Positions 1 through 8,500 of a stretch of DNA of 64,000 bases are shown here, one piece after another. Both the position numbers and the translations under genes were made by a program. The notes below the pieces were generated by a model, which worked only from the letters and a program-made list of their open reading frames with translations, had not been told where the DNA came from and ran no database searches. The first letter of the stretch is position 1, and each line of letters starts with the position of its first letter. Source of the DNA: an uncultured Lachnospiraceae bacterium (GTDB taxonomy: Bacteria > Bacillota > Clostridia > Lachnospirales > Lachnospiraceae). The DNA lies in NCBI GenBank assembly GCA_902779395.1, contig CACZBK010000002.1, forward strand, positions 1 through 64,000, read 5' to 3'.

Positions 1-213
1 TCTCCAAAAAATCCTTATTTTTCAGTACTTTGTGGCATTTTTCACGCTTTAGTTCCACCCCCAGTTTTGTTGAGTGGAACTTTCTACAGGAAGTTCACGA
101 ATAAAACACTGGAAGAAGCGATAGCGTTTTTCGAATCAGATAAGAAAGGTACAGAAGAGATTTCAAAGCCGACAAGACGGCGTGGAGGAAGAAGAAAAAA
201 GAAGACCGGCTGA
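1..213 (+). pseudogene. C-terminal tail of an unidentified protein
   Basis: A plus-strand frame is open from the first base to a TGA at 211-213. The last 35 or so codons look coding and end in a strongly basic tail rich in Arg, Gly and Lys, as seen at the ends of some transposases and DNA-binding proteins. The first 25 codons look less like protein. I do not recognise the family; the gene runs off the window edge or is a remnant. A copy of the TTGAGTGGAACT repeat lies inside it and another directly after its stop. Confidence 0.3.
70..102 (+). repeat. TTGAGTGGAACT repeat, copy A
   Basis: This 33-base unit is repeated at 227-258 with few changes, and its first half appears again at 24254-24277. 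Just to its left, AGTTCCAC at 51-58 is the exact inverse of GTGGAACT at 74-81, so the unit can form a hairpin. It may be an insertion-sequence terminus; no matching transposase is visible. Confidence 0.5.
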
Positions 214-226
214 TCAAAAACGGACT

Positions 227-258
227 TTGAGTGGAACTATTTCAGGAAGTTAACGAAT
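227..258 (+). repeat. TTGAGTGGAACT repeat, copy B
   Basis: Second copy of the unit at 70-102, sharing the TTGAGTGGAACT start, the central AGGAAGTT and the trailing ACGAAT. It sits between the stop of the basic-tailed fragment and the 3' end of the AAA ATPase gene, the position expected for the end of an inserted element. Confidence 0.5.
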
Positions 259-286
259 TATTTTGAAAGTTCAGGATTAACACCTG

Positions 287-1873
287 TTATAGCGTTCCTT
301 CAAAAAGGATTTTAGACCCCACTTGCACCCTTTTTACGCCCTGTTCTTTTTTCTTATTGAAATTGAAACTCAGCATATAACCGGTGTCCAGGCCATAATA
401 ATCCAGATACTCACTGATCTGCTTTTCCCCTTCTTCGTTATATCTTTCTCCCCGCCAGATCTTCAGCTCAATGATATATTGCTTGCCCAAATAATCTATG
501 ATCACATCCGTTCTCGTCTGATCACGCGTCTGTGCCTCAATATAGTAATTACCGGTTCCGTTAATGATCGGTTTTATATACAGCAAAAAGAGTTCCCTGC
601 CGTCTTTTTCTTTAAAGCGCTCTTTTAACGGTCCGCATATCTCAGTGTAGGTTTCGATAAAACGTTCCAGTATCAGACGCATATTCAGCTTGCCATCTTC
701 CACGAACTGATTCTTCGCAAATTCCCCCTTTCTTGAGAACTCATTATTCTTTATCTCCTCATCCGAAAGAAACAGATTATAAAGCATGGTTTCAAAAATC
801 CTGTTTGCAATCCTCACTGTATTATGATCATTTCGGATCAATCCGTACATCTGAAGCTGTACTATTGCTTCCTGCTGCGCATTCCATGTCAGCTTTATCC
901 CTTCCATCAGAATACTTCGTATAGCTTTTCTTAATTCCGGATAGTTATTGAGTTTTCCTGTTACAGATTGGAAAAGAGTATTGTTTTCCGATAAAATATT
1001 TTTTACCGCTTCATCAACACCTCTCTCCGTCCACGCATCCGATAATGATAAGCTGTTATTAAGCCTATGATCCAGCAACTCGCAGATCCGGCTAACAAGG
1101 AATGGGTACCCTCCGGTGTAATCCCTAAGATATTTTGCAATAAGCTTTGTCTTTATACCTATATGATGATCCTGATCATATTCATCCAGCATAGCCTTTA
1201 TCCCGGCTTCAGAAAGACTCATATCCACATCAAGATCTGTCGCTATATTCCAGGGGCTGTTTAGCTTATGCTGTTTATCGTCACGGATCTTTGTCCTTAA
1301 ATGCTTAATATCCGTAACCCCTGCAAGGATTACCGAATGAAAAGCCGGAACTCCACCCGCCTCTCTGCTGATATATCCATCCCTTAAGAGTGAGAGAAAA
1401 TCCAAAAATACCTGATTATCAGATGCACTATCTACCTCATCAATGATCATAACCATTGACTTGACGGAATCCTTCATCCACCTTTTCAGAATACGGAACA
1501 AGTCATCCATCTTCCCCGCTTTTGATGAATTATTAAATTTATCCAGCTCTGTTAAAATACTGTCCGGAATGCTCAGATTCTCAAACTCATGAAGATCAAG
1601 AATGATCCTTGCCAAAGCCTTTGAAAACGTTCCTCCCGTTCGAAACGATTCCTTATCAATTCTCTGAAAATCAAGCAAAAGCACAATATAATCATCGGTC
1701 AGATTCGATCTTAAAGCCATAAGGGTTGTTGTTTTCCCGTACTGCCTGGCCCTGTTGATCGTTATATACTTCCCATCATCAACCAGTTGCCTGATCACTT
1801 TGATTCGGTCGGAAATATCTACCATATAATGCTTTGACGGAATGCATACCGCTGTTGTGTTAAACTCTTTCAT
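287..1873 (-). CDS. AAA-like ATPase with C-terminal PD-(D/E)XK-like domain
   Basis: A 528-residue protein of the widespread AAA-ATPase-like/PD-(D/E)XK type (Pfam AAA-ATPase_like plus PDDEXK_9 style). A Walker A variant, RARQYGKTTT, is at about residues 41-50 and Walker B, VMIIDEVD, at 141-148. Near residues 450-485 the acidic TDVIID and the ELK motif are the expected Asp and Glu-x-Lys of a PD-(D/E)XK nuclease fold. Such proteins are common in Firmicutes and Bacteroidetes genomes; their role is not established, though nuclease or mobile-element-related functions are proposed. It stands alone, transcribed leftward, next to a repeat. Confidence 0.8.
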   Translation of the reverse strand: MKEFNTTAVCIPSKHYMVDISDRIKVIRQLVDDGKYITINRARQYGKTTTLMALRSNLTDDYIVLLLDFQRIDKESFRTGGTFSKALARIILDLHEFENLSIPDSILTELDKFNNSSKAGKMDDLFRILKRWMKDSVKSMVMIIDEVDSASDNQVFLDFLSLLRDGYISREAGGVPAFHSVILAGVTDIKHLRTKIRDDKQHKLNSPWNIATDLDVDMSLSEAGIKAMLDEYDQDHHIGIKTKLIAKYLRDYTGGYPFLVSRICELLDHRLNNSLSLSDAWTERGVDEAVKNILSENNTLFQSVTGKLNNYPELRKAIRSILMEGIKLTWNAQQEAIVQLQMYGLIRNDHNTVRIANRIFETMLYNLFLSDEEIKNNEFSRKGEFAKNQFVEDGKLNMRLILERFIETYTEICGPLKERFKEKDGRELFLLYIKPIINGTGNYYIEAQTRDQTRTDVIIDYLGKQYIIELKIWRGERYNEEGEKQISEYLDYYGLDTGYMLSFNFNKKKEQGVKRVQVGSKILFEGTL

Positions 1874-1984
1874 ATATCGGGTTATTCCCTTTCTTTATAT
1901 ACCTTTTAGGTCTTTCATGTCTTAATTAAAACAAACAGTTCACACATCAACTCTTCTTATTTGCATATAAAACAGCTCTTAAAT

Positions 1985-2686
1985 TCAAAAACCATTTATA
2001 GTTTCCTTTCCCCATTCACATAATTCCAAATCAATAGCCCCTGAAGAATAGGGTCCTAATTCATATTCATTAAACAAAATATGTATTATTCCATCTTCAA
2101 TGTAATAAACTATCCCAGAATAATCAATGCGTGCAATATTATCAATAAAGTATTTTCCTTCTTTACTTTTAAGAACATCTCTACTTATACACTCATCTAC
2201 TTTTTTGATTAATCTTTCTTCATCCCACCCTAACATTTCCTGCAAAGTCACTATTCTACCTTTGTTCAAATCATAGGTATATGATTTAATCTCATGGTAT
2301 CCATGAGGTCCGCCAAGATACTTATAATCATATACATATATATTGATGTATCCATCCATATTATGACATACACGTACTTCTATATCACTTTCATATTCTG
2401 TAACATTTTCATCCATACACTCTTCGTCAAAATAATTACAAAAATCCAAATCATTTTGAATCAGCTGTTTAAGATGCTCATTTATCACTATAGCAATAGG
2501 CTCATTCTCGCTAAACACCGGATAACTATATTTTACTCTTATAGGCAAAAACTTTCCTTGAATCAAATTTTCAGACTCACTACTTTTATACTCCAATTTG
2601 TCTATACGTATATCTGAATTTACTAATAAAACTCTGTTTTTAATATTAGCAAATTCACTACAAACACTAAGCTTACTGTTACACAT
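1985..2686 (-). CDS. DUF3298/RsiV-like domain protein without signal peptide
   Basis: A 233-residue protein that matches the DUF3298 (RsiV/PdaC-tail) pattern: the GGPHGYH motif near the middle and a late stretch, HILFNEYELGPYSSG, typical of the domain. Family members are usually extracellular with an N-terminal signal or membrane segment, and bind lysozyme or peptidoglycan in the known cases. This copy lacks one, so its N terminus may be lost or replaced. It begins 17 bases after the stop of a shortened PIN gene and is the last gene of a minus-strand run, so it may be a by-product of a fusion event. Confidence 0.65.
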   Translation of the reverse strand: MCNSKLSVCSEFANIKNRVLLVNSDIRIDKLEYKSSESENLIQGKFLPIRVKYSYPVFSENEPIAIVINEHLKQLIQNDLDFCNYFDEECMDENVTEYESDIEVRVCHNMDGYINIYVYDYKYLGGPHGYHEIKSYTYDLNKGRIVTLQEMLGWDEERLIKKVDECISRDVLKSKEGKYFIDNIARIDYSGIVYYIEDGIIHILFNEYELGPYSSGAIDLELCEWGKETINGF

Positions 2687-2703
2687 ATTATAAAACTCAT
2701 TCT

Positions 2704-3237
2704 TTAATCTATAATTCCTATAAACTTTGTCCCTTTATTCTGCTTGGCATATTCTATCACAGAGTAATAAATCAGAGTATCTTTAAACCCTTTATCTGAT
2801 TTTTTGCTTTTCCCTTCAAATGGACTATCTTTACGTATGGCCTTATCCACTATTTCAGAGAAATATTTCTCATCACATATTGGTATGATTATCATTCCTA
2901 TATCACTATAGCCCTTGAGTATTTCACTATATGCATAGGCCTGATAATCTGTAACTGAATAAACAGAATGCTTCTCCGATTCCTGTATTACTTTTGTTCT
3001 TCCATGCTGGGTAGCAAAATTGCAATATGCCTCGAAACGCTGTTGCGCCAATTCTCGAATCACTAAATCCGGAATTATAATTTGTATATCGTCTATAGTA
3101 TTCTTGCTCTTGACAAGGTCTATAACCTCTTTTAATTTACTGTTTACTAACTCATCTCTAAAGCCAAAAAAATCTTTTATATCTATTTTACTATATGATA
3201 CATATAAACAGTTTGTATCAATAACGATATATACCAT
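2704..3237 (-). CDS. PIN-domain protein, apparently cut short
   Basis: A 177-residue protein starting with the PIN signature VIDTNCLYV (first catalytic Asp at residue 7), followed by a conserved LVIRELAQQR helix (Glu) and SDKGFKDTLIYYS with the later acidic residues. It resembles the large DUF4935-like PIN proteins, which normally continue well past the FIGIID strand; here the stop comes exactly there, so the C-terminal half is missing. PIN proteins are metal-dependent RNases, often toxins or defence effectors. It lies about 70 bases downstream of the 216-residue gene in the same direction. Confidence 0.65.
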   Translation of the reverse strand: MVYIVIDTNCLYVSYSKIDIKDFFGFRDELVNSKLKEVIDLVKSKNTIDDIQIIIPDLVIRELAQQRFEAYCNFATQHGRTKVIQESEKHSVYSVTDYQAYAYSEILKGYSDIGMIIIPICDEKYFSEIVDKAIRKDSPFEGKSKKSDKGFKDTLIYYSVIEYAKQNKGTKFIGIID

Positions 3238-3307
3238 TTCTTATTCCCTATAAGCATATGACTTACTACCATAGCAGATACTCATTCATGTTACAAATAT
3301 GCAAAAA

Positions 3308-3958
3308 CTATATCAACTGCTTTATCTCTTCCAAATAATTAAACAACTTGTAAGCAGCTTCTTTAGGTGCAACATAATCATAAAACTCTATCTTTTCGCC
3401 TTTGGCTCTTTCCCCATCTTCCCGCTTAAAAACTCTATTGGCTAACCCCCATTCAATGCAATCAGCGTACTCATCATCATTGGGCAGTTCTTCTTTATCT
3501 ACTAAACGCATCATCTTATAAAAACACTTCATATCGTTGTCCGTAGCAGCCCCTATAGCATGTATTATAATCACGTCAAACTTATCATATTTCTCACGTG
3601 AAGCAATATGGTCTGCCATAATTCTTCCCATTAGTACACATACTATCTCAGAATCAGCTAACATAGCTTTTCTTATCATATTAGCTACATAGCTTGCATG
3701 CTCATCACTTTCACGGACATATGATAGCAATTCATAAGTAAATGTTTCCTGATTCAAGCCCGATGCCAAACCTTTTAATATCCTCTGAACTTTTATTCTA
3801 TCCGCAATCGTTACTATGTCGAAAAAGGCTTGCGTGACTATCCCAACAACTGGGTTGCCAAGGGATAAACCTTCAGCCGCCAACGTCAAACCTGATTTTA
3901 TTTCATCTTTTTCCAAAACTGATATGATTTGATTGATAGTATCATCATCTTGTTTCAT
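3308..3958 (-). CDS. Unrecognised protein, paired with DUF2971 gene
   Basis: A 216-residue protein I cannot assign. Residues about 20-60 are hydrophobic and rich in Gly, Ala and Val (GNPVVGIVTQAFFDIVTIAD), possibly a membrane-associating hairpin; the rest is predicted helical and charged by eye. It follows the DUF2971 gene with a 13-base gap, so the two are almost surely co-transcribed and perhaps act as a pair. Position in a defence-rich island suggests a defence or toxin-antitoxin role, which is inference only. Confidence 0.6.
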   Translation of the reverse strand: MKQDDDTINQIISVLEKDEIKSGLTLAAEGLSLGNPVVGIVTQAFFDIVTIADRIKVQRILKGLASGLNQETFTYELLSYVRESDEHASYVANMIRKAMLADSEIVCVLMGRIMADHIASREKYDKFDVIIIHAIGAATDNDMKCFYKMMRLVDKEELPNDDEYADCIEWGLANRVFKREDGERAKGEKIEFYDYVAPKEAAYKLFNYLEEIKQLI

Positions 3959-3971
3959 AACTATGTCTTAT

Positions 3972-4739
3972 CTACCTTTTTTGTCCAGCTCTATCTCTTT
4001 TGTCTAAAGCCTTCTCAACATCGACATATTTAACCGGTTTACCGGTTCCAAATTTCTCAACGTAGTTATTCTTCAATATACCTACTCCGACTGTTCTGTA
4101 GCCTATCTTTGTTTTGAAAACTTCTAAATCATCCTGTATTGTCTCAAGCAAATAGCTTTTAATTTCTGCTGACATTTTATGTCCAATAATAATACCGCAT
4201 AGATTCTCGCGAATATCTATAAATACCTTTTGATCCGCTTTTTTTGCTTTTTTCAATAATCTCCATTCTTTCTCATATTTCCAACCATCAGCTTTTTTAT
4301 ATAAACTTGCTCTGATTACTCTATCCATCTCCGTATCTGATACACGTATTTCTTCTTTATCTTTACAATACTCAATTTCCTTAATCTTTTTCAAATCGCC
4401 ACTTTGGGTTGATAAGCATAAGCACACGCCTTTGTAATCACCTGCATAATGAGCCCACATTAGTGGATTGTTACACTTCTGTGCAAAAGAAAGTATCCTA
4501 TACCTTAATTTATGGTCAACGACATAAATATCCTCCTCATCAGCCGACGCAGACATACCACATCCGGCATATCCGTATGGAATAGGTAAAACGACCGAAC
4601 ACTCAAGCGGATCATTTAATTGCTTATAAGTCGGGCAATACATCTTCCCATTACGAATAGTATCTATCAGTCTTATAAGATCTTCTATTGTATTTATGGA
4701 TTTATACTTATATACATACCTAGGTATTTTATTTTGCAT
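3972..4739 (-). CDS. DUF2971 family protein
   Basis: A 255-residue DUF2971 protein. Typical family marks are visible: YVYKYKS near the N terminus, QLNDPLECS, the central LSFAQKCNNPLMWAHYAGD block, GVCL, and GWKYEKEWRLL near residue 185. Biochemical function of the family is unknown. It heads a minus-strand run with the 216-residue gene, the PIN gene and the DUF3298-like gene. A LexA-type box and promoter-like sequence lie about 120-170 bases upstream. A 39-codon open stretch ends at a TAA two bases before its ATG region, so translation may be coupled. Confidence 0.8.
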   Translation of the reverse strand: MQNKIPRYVYKYKSINTIEDLIRLIDTIRNGKMYCPTYKQLNDPLECSVVLPIPYGYAGCGMSASADEEDIYVVDHKLRYRILSFAQKCNNPLMWAHYAGDYKGVCLCLSTQSGDLKKIKEIEYCKDKEEIRVSDTEMDRVIRASLYKKADGWKYEKEWRLLKKAKKADQKVFIDIRENLCGIIIGHKMSAEIKSYLLETIQDDLEVFKTKIGYRTVGVGILKNNYVEKFGTGKPVKYVDVEKALDKRDRAGQKR

Positions 4740-4744
4740 TTTTA

Positions 4745-4864
4745 TTAATCACCATTCTCCCCAAGTACCACACCGCCCATCCCAATCCCTGCTTCCACAG
4801 TATTATGCAACATATCATTAAACTCTAAAACATCCCCCTGTACAGGATCAGTTTTATGAATACT
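4745..4864 (-). pseudogene. Short open stretch ahead of the DUF2971 gene
   Basis: On the minus strand an open frame of about 39 codons runs from a TAG to a TAA located just before the DUF2971 start. It has coding-like composition (for example VEAGIGMGGVVLGENGD) but no good start codon. It is either the end of a lost gene or a short leader whose translation feeds into the DUF2971 gene. Confidence 0.3.
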
Positions 4865-4912
4865 CTATCATATAACAACAGCTTCGTCAACGATTATTCG
4901 AACATCTGTTCC
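4862..4912 (-). promoter_or_regulatory. Candidate LexA (SOS) box with promoter
   Basis: On the minus strand GGAACAGATGTTCG (4899-4912) matches the Gram-positive LexA/DinR pattern GAAC-N4-GTTC. Eight bases on is TTGACG (4885-4890) as -35, then 17 bases, then TAGAGT (4862-4867) as a weak -10. The same box, spacing and -35 recur at 17667-17717. The DNA can also be read as protein, so a coding remnant is an alternative. Confidence 0.5.
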
Positions 4913-4953
4913 TATGTATGTAAGGTAAAAACATAATGTAAGCCTTATACTGG

Positions 4954-5530
4954 TTGCCTCCCGGGTGAGGCTCTTTTACTTCGCTCCGTCTTCTGCTTTA
5001 TCGTTCTCTTCCTGGTTCCTTATATATTCACGTATTGTATCTTCATTCACATTGCCCACTGTAGAAACATAGTAGCCTCTTGCCCACAGGTGACGGTCTC
5101 CATATTTGTTGTGCAATTCCGGATGTCTATCATAAAACATCAACGCACTCTTCCCCTTAAAATATGACATAAACCCCAATATGCTCAGCTTGGATGGAAT
5201 AGATACGTACATATGCACATGATCCTTGCATATCTTCCCTTCCAGTAATCCCACACCTTTCATTTCACATAATTTCGGGAAAATCTCTGAGAGATCTTTC
5301 TTGTTGGTCCCATACATTATCTTCTTCCTGAACTTTGGAATAAATACTATATGGTACGTGCAATTCCACCGAGTATGTTGTATACTCTTATCATCCATTT
5401 GGATACCTCCTTGTTATAGTCTTGTGGTTGCGAACCCACTTTATTATAACATTGGAGTTTTTTCTTTTCTTATACTCTATGCAACGCCACGGCTTCGCCT
5501 ATTCCCCCCATCTCAGATGGGGGTTGCTAA
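4954..5530 (-). mobile_element. IS200-type insertion sequence
   Basis: A single-gene IS200-like element: tnpA flanked by hairpin ends rather than inverted repeats. Downstream of tnpA is GCCTC-ccgggt-GAGGC (4956-4971). Upstream is CCCCCATC-TCA-GATGGGGG (5505-5523), a perfect 8-base stem, preceded by the GCCACGGCTTCGCC run typical of these ends. No tnpB partner is present. The upstream end lies within about 15 bases of the stop of the large NTPase gene, so insertion may have set that protein's C terminus. Confidence 0.75.
4976..5398 (-). CDS. tnpA: IS200/IS605-type transposase TnpA (Y1 HUH)
   Basis: A 140-residue Y1 transposase that cuts and rejoins single-stranded DNA at hairpin ends. The HUH metal site is HVH at residues 60-62, and the nucleophilic Tyr is Y125 in TIREYIRNQ. 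Length and motif order match full-length family members, so it may be active. A strong AAGGAGG ribosome site precedes the ATG (in the reverse complement of 5400-5412). Confidence 0.95.
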   Translation of the reverse strand: MDDKSIQHTRWNCTYHIVFIPKFRKKIMYGTNKKDLSEIFPKLCEMKGVGLLEGKICKDHVHMYVSIPSKLSILGFMSYFKGKSALMFYDRHPELHNKYGDRHLWARGYYVSTVGNVNEDTIREYIRNQEENDKAEDGAK

Positions 5531-5538
5531 TTTCTCAA

Positions 5539-8500
5539 TCAATGAATTCGAAATTCATCTAATAGTACAGCAGCCTTCTCATTTCTTATTTCTGTCAATG
5601 CTAATAGTATGTCCTCGTACGCATTAATCAGCTTCTCATCCTTTTTTATTTCATCGCTATAGAATATAAAGGATTTTAAGATAATCATATCAACTATCAC
5701 CTGTGAATCTTTTATCTCTTTTGCAAACTGTTCTTTATTATTTCTAATAGCTTTTGTAAAGCACGAACTAATAGAGATCAAAATTTCTGGTAATAGCTCA
5801 CTAATATTAAACAAATATACTGTATATAGAACATCCATCAAATGATTGAAGCCATACTTTTCAATTTGTGCATTCAAAAAACACTTATCTTTATAACTAT
5901 ATTCTGCCTGTACTTTGTTTACATCCCATCTGCTATATCTTCCTTTGCAAAGGAACAATCTCTTTTCAAGAATATTTCTTACATAGTCCTCTGGAATATT
6001 ATTTACATAATTTTCAAGAATTCGAATCTTCTTCTCAATATCATCTCTTTTACCCTTCTCCCTAGATCCATAAACATATGCTACCAAAAAGCCACTAAGA
6101 GCATCTTCATAAAAATCCACTGTATCTCTGGTAAATATCGAAAAGTCAGTTTCTTTAAACAGAATATCATAAACAGCTTCTGGATTTCGTCCTGTCATAT
6201 TCAATTCTCTTTGAAAATAAGAAGATACTTTATGTTCTTGAAATGTGTCAATTATTTCATGAGGACGCATTTCTTTACAGTTTTTATGCCATATTTCAAT
6301 CATACATTGCACAATTGAATTAATAACTATGACAAATTCCTCATCTTCTGTATCCAATCCACAACACGCAATATTACAAAGAAGATCTATATCATAATTA
6401 CTGATATCAAACTCAGAAAGATCTACTCCCTTACCATCATACAAATATTCTTGAATTATCTCGGACCTCTTATTTTGATATTCATATCCATTATTTTCTA
6501 GAATCCAATGGTCCACGCCACGTAATTTTGGAACCATATTGGGAATAAATTGATACTCAGCATCATTACGATTTTCTTTTATAAATGCAGCATTAAACTT
6601 CTGATGATTCATCTCATCTTCTGCAAGCATAATAATTGTATTAAAAATCCTACTTGCATAATTCTTATTTTTTGTCAAAAAATACTTTGTTAATTCTGCT
6701 ATCTGGCTAATTAATCCTGAATTATCGTCATTAATTATACTCTTTAATATCATTAACAATATCTGCTGTTTAAGGTCGTTATTTATATCTTTATTCAATT
6801 GTTCCCACAATGCAATTACCATATTAACTTCAGCTACATAAGATTGATTTAAAAATATTTTCTTTACACGCCTAATCCATTCATCGACTAGTTTATTTCG
6901 CTGTTCATCCGTAATATCTGGCATTATCAATGCAGACGCAATAAATGTAACAAGCACCTTCTCGAACTGTATTTCAATACGATAATCGCCTTTCATCTTT
7001 TCACAAAGAGTATCAATCACTGTAATAATTTGGTCAGCATTAGCTTTTTTCTCATTTATATCCTCTATCAGATGATTTATAGTTTCATTCAAATGCACTA
7101 TTGGTTCGTTTGCATCTTCATTATTCTTAATAATCTTTTGTGCTTCCCCCTTGATCTGCGGTTCGATCATTATTGTTTTTTCATCTATTTCTGTCACAGC
7201 AGCATCTCGAAAATCCATTTTTTGAATCCGCAAATTTTCATTAGGATAAGTTTTTTCATCATATATAGAATATAGGTAATCTAAAATAACATGACATCTA
7301 TTTTTTATTCCTTCATCTCCATAAAGATACGAATTAGCAAGGTATTGTTGCAAATTACATGCACACTTTTCGTCTTTCTCATATCGCCTAGTTATTTCTG
7401 GAACTCCCATCGATAGCATAATCTGCTTTTCCAACAATTCTTTTGTCGGATTAGAAATAAATTCGCCACTACGAAGAATATCAAAATATATTAATTCCAT
7501 ACTGGATGCTAATTCTAATGCATACCCCGGCATTTCTTTTTGATAATTCATCCCTATAGCCTCAATAATAGACAAAAGCAATATGTTGTTTGCCTTTTCA
7601 TATATAGTATTCTTAACATATTCTGCTAAGCCTTTAATACCTGCATGGTCAGAAGAATTTCTCATAGAATTAATAACAGTCTTCTTTATTACAAAAGAAA
7701 TGTCCGTCAATACCACCGGAAGGTTATGTTCCATGATATCTGCCATCCACAACCATTCATTACCCAAATACACTCTTTTCTTGTTTTCCTTTGGAAAATA
7801 AATTTCTATATTTGTTATCTCATCTGGCTTATTATCTGCAAATGTCTGTACTGCATTATTAACAAATGATATTGCCCACTCAAGGCCTTTTACGAAGTCA
7901 CATCTCATAACATACCAGAAAAAAGTGTTATTATATACGCCGTTTTCATTATTGTCGAAGTGATCTGCATTGTCAGATAGACCATATGCTCTCACATTAT
8001 TATGGTCGTATCCATCATACTTAAAATGCTTTCTTGACACTCTTTGTCTCCATAATGTTTCCGCTGATTCACATGCCAATTCGGGTAATTCCATAGCAAA
8101 TGAAAGTGGACATTTTTTCACAACCGCCTTTAGAATCTCTTCAGCAACACTGTCCCTTCTACTAGTTCCAGAGCAATATTCTACTATCATATTTTCAACA
8201 AATTCTTTCAGCCATGACTTAGATGACTTGGGCATTTTTGCAACAATAAGAAAAAGCTGCACAATCTCTTCATCATGTTGATAATATGATTTTTCCTCTT
8301 TGCCCTTTTCTATTAGCTCGTCAATATATCTAATTATTATTTTGTATGCTTTTTCTTCAGTATCCGCAGTTTTATAAAAACAATTTGCATAATCATCACA
8401 TAGCTTAATAATAGAAGCTCTATTTTTATCTAGACTTATGTGTTCTTCAAAAACCATACCAATTAAATTATCACGTGCAGCTCCTATCGGTGTTACATTC

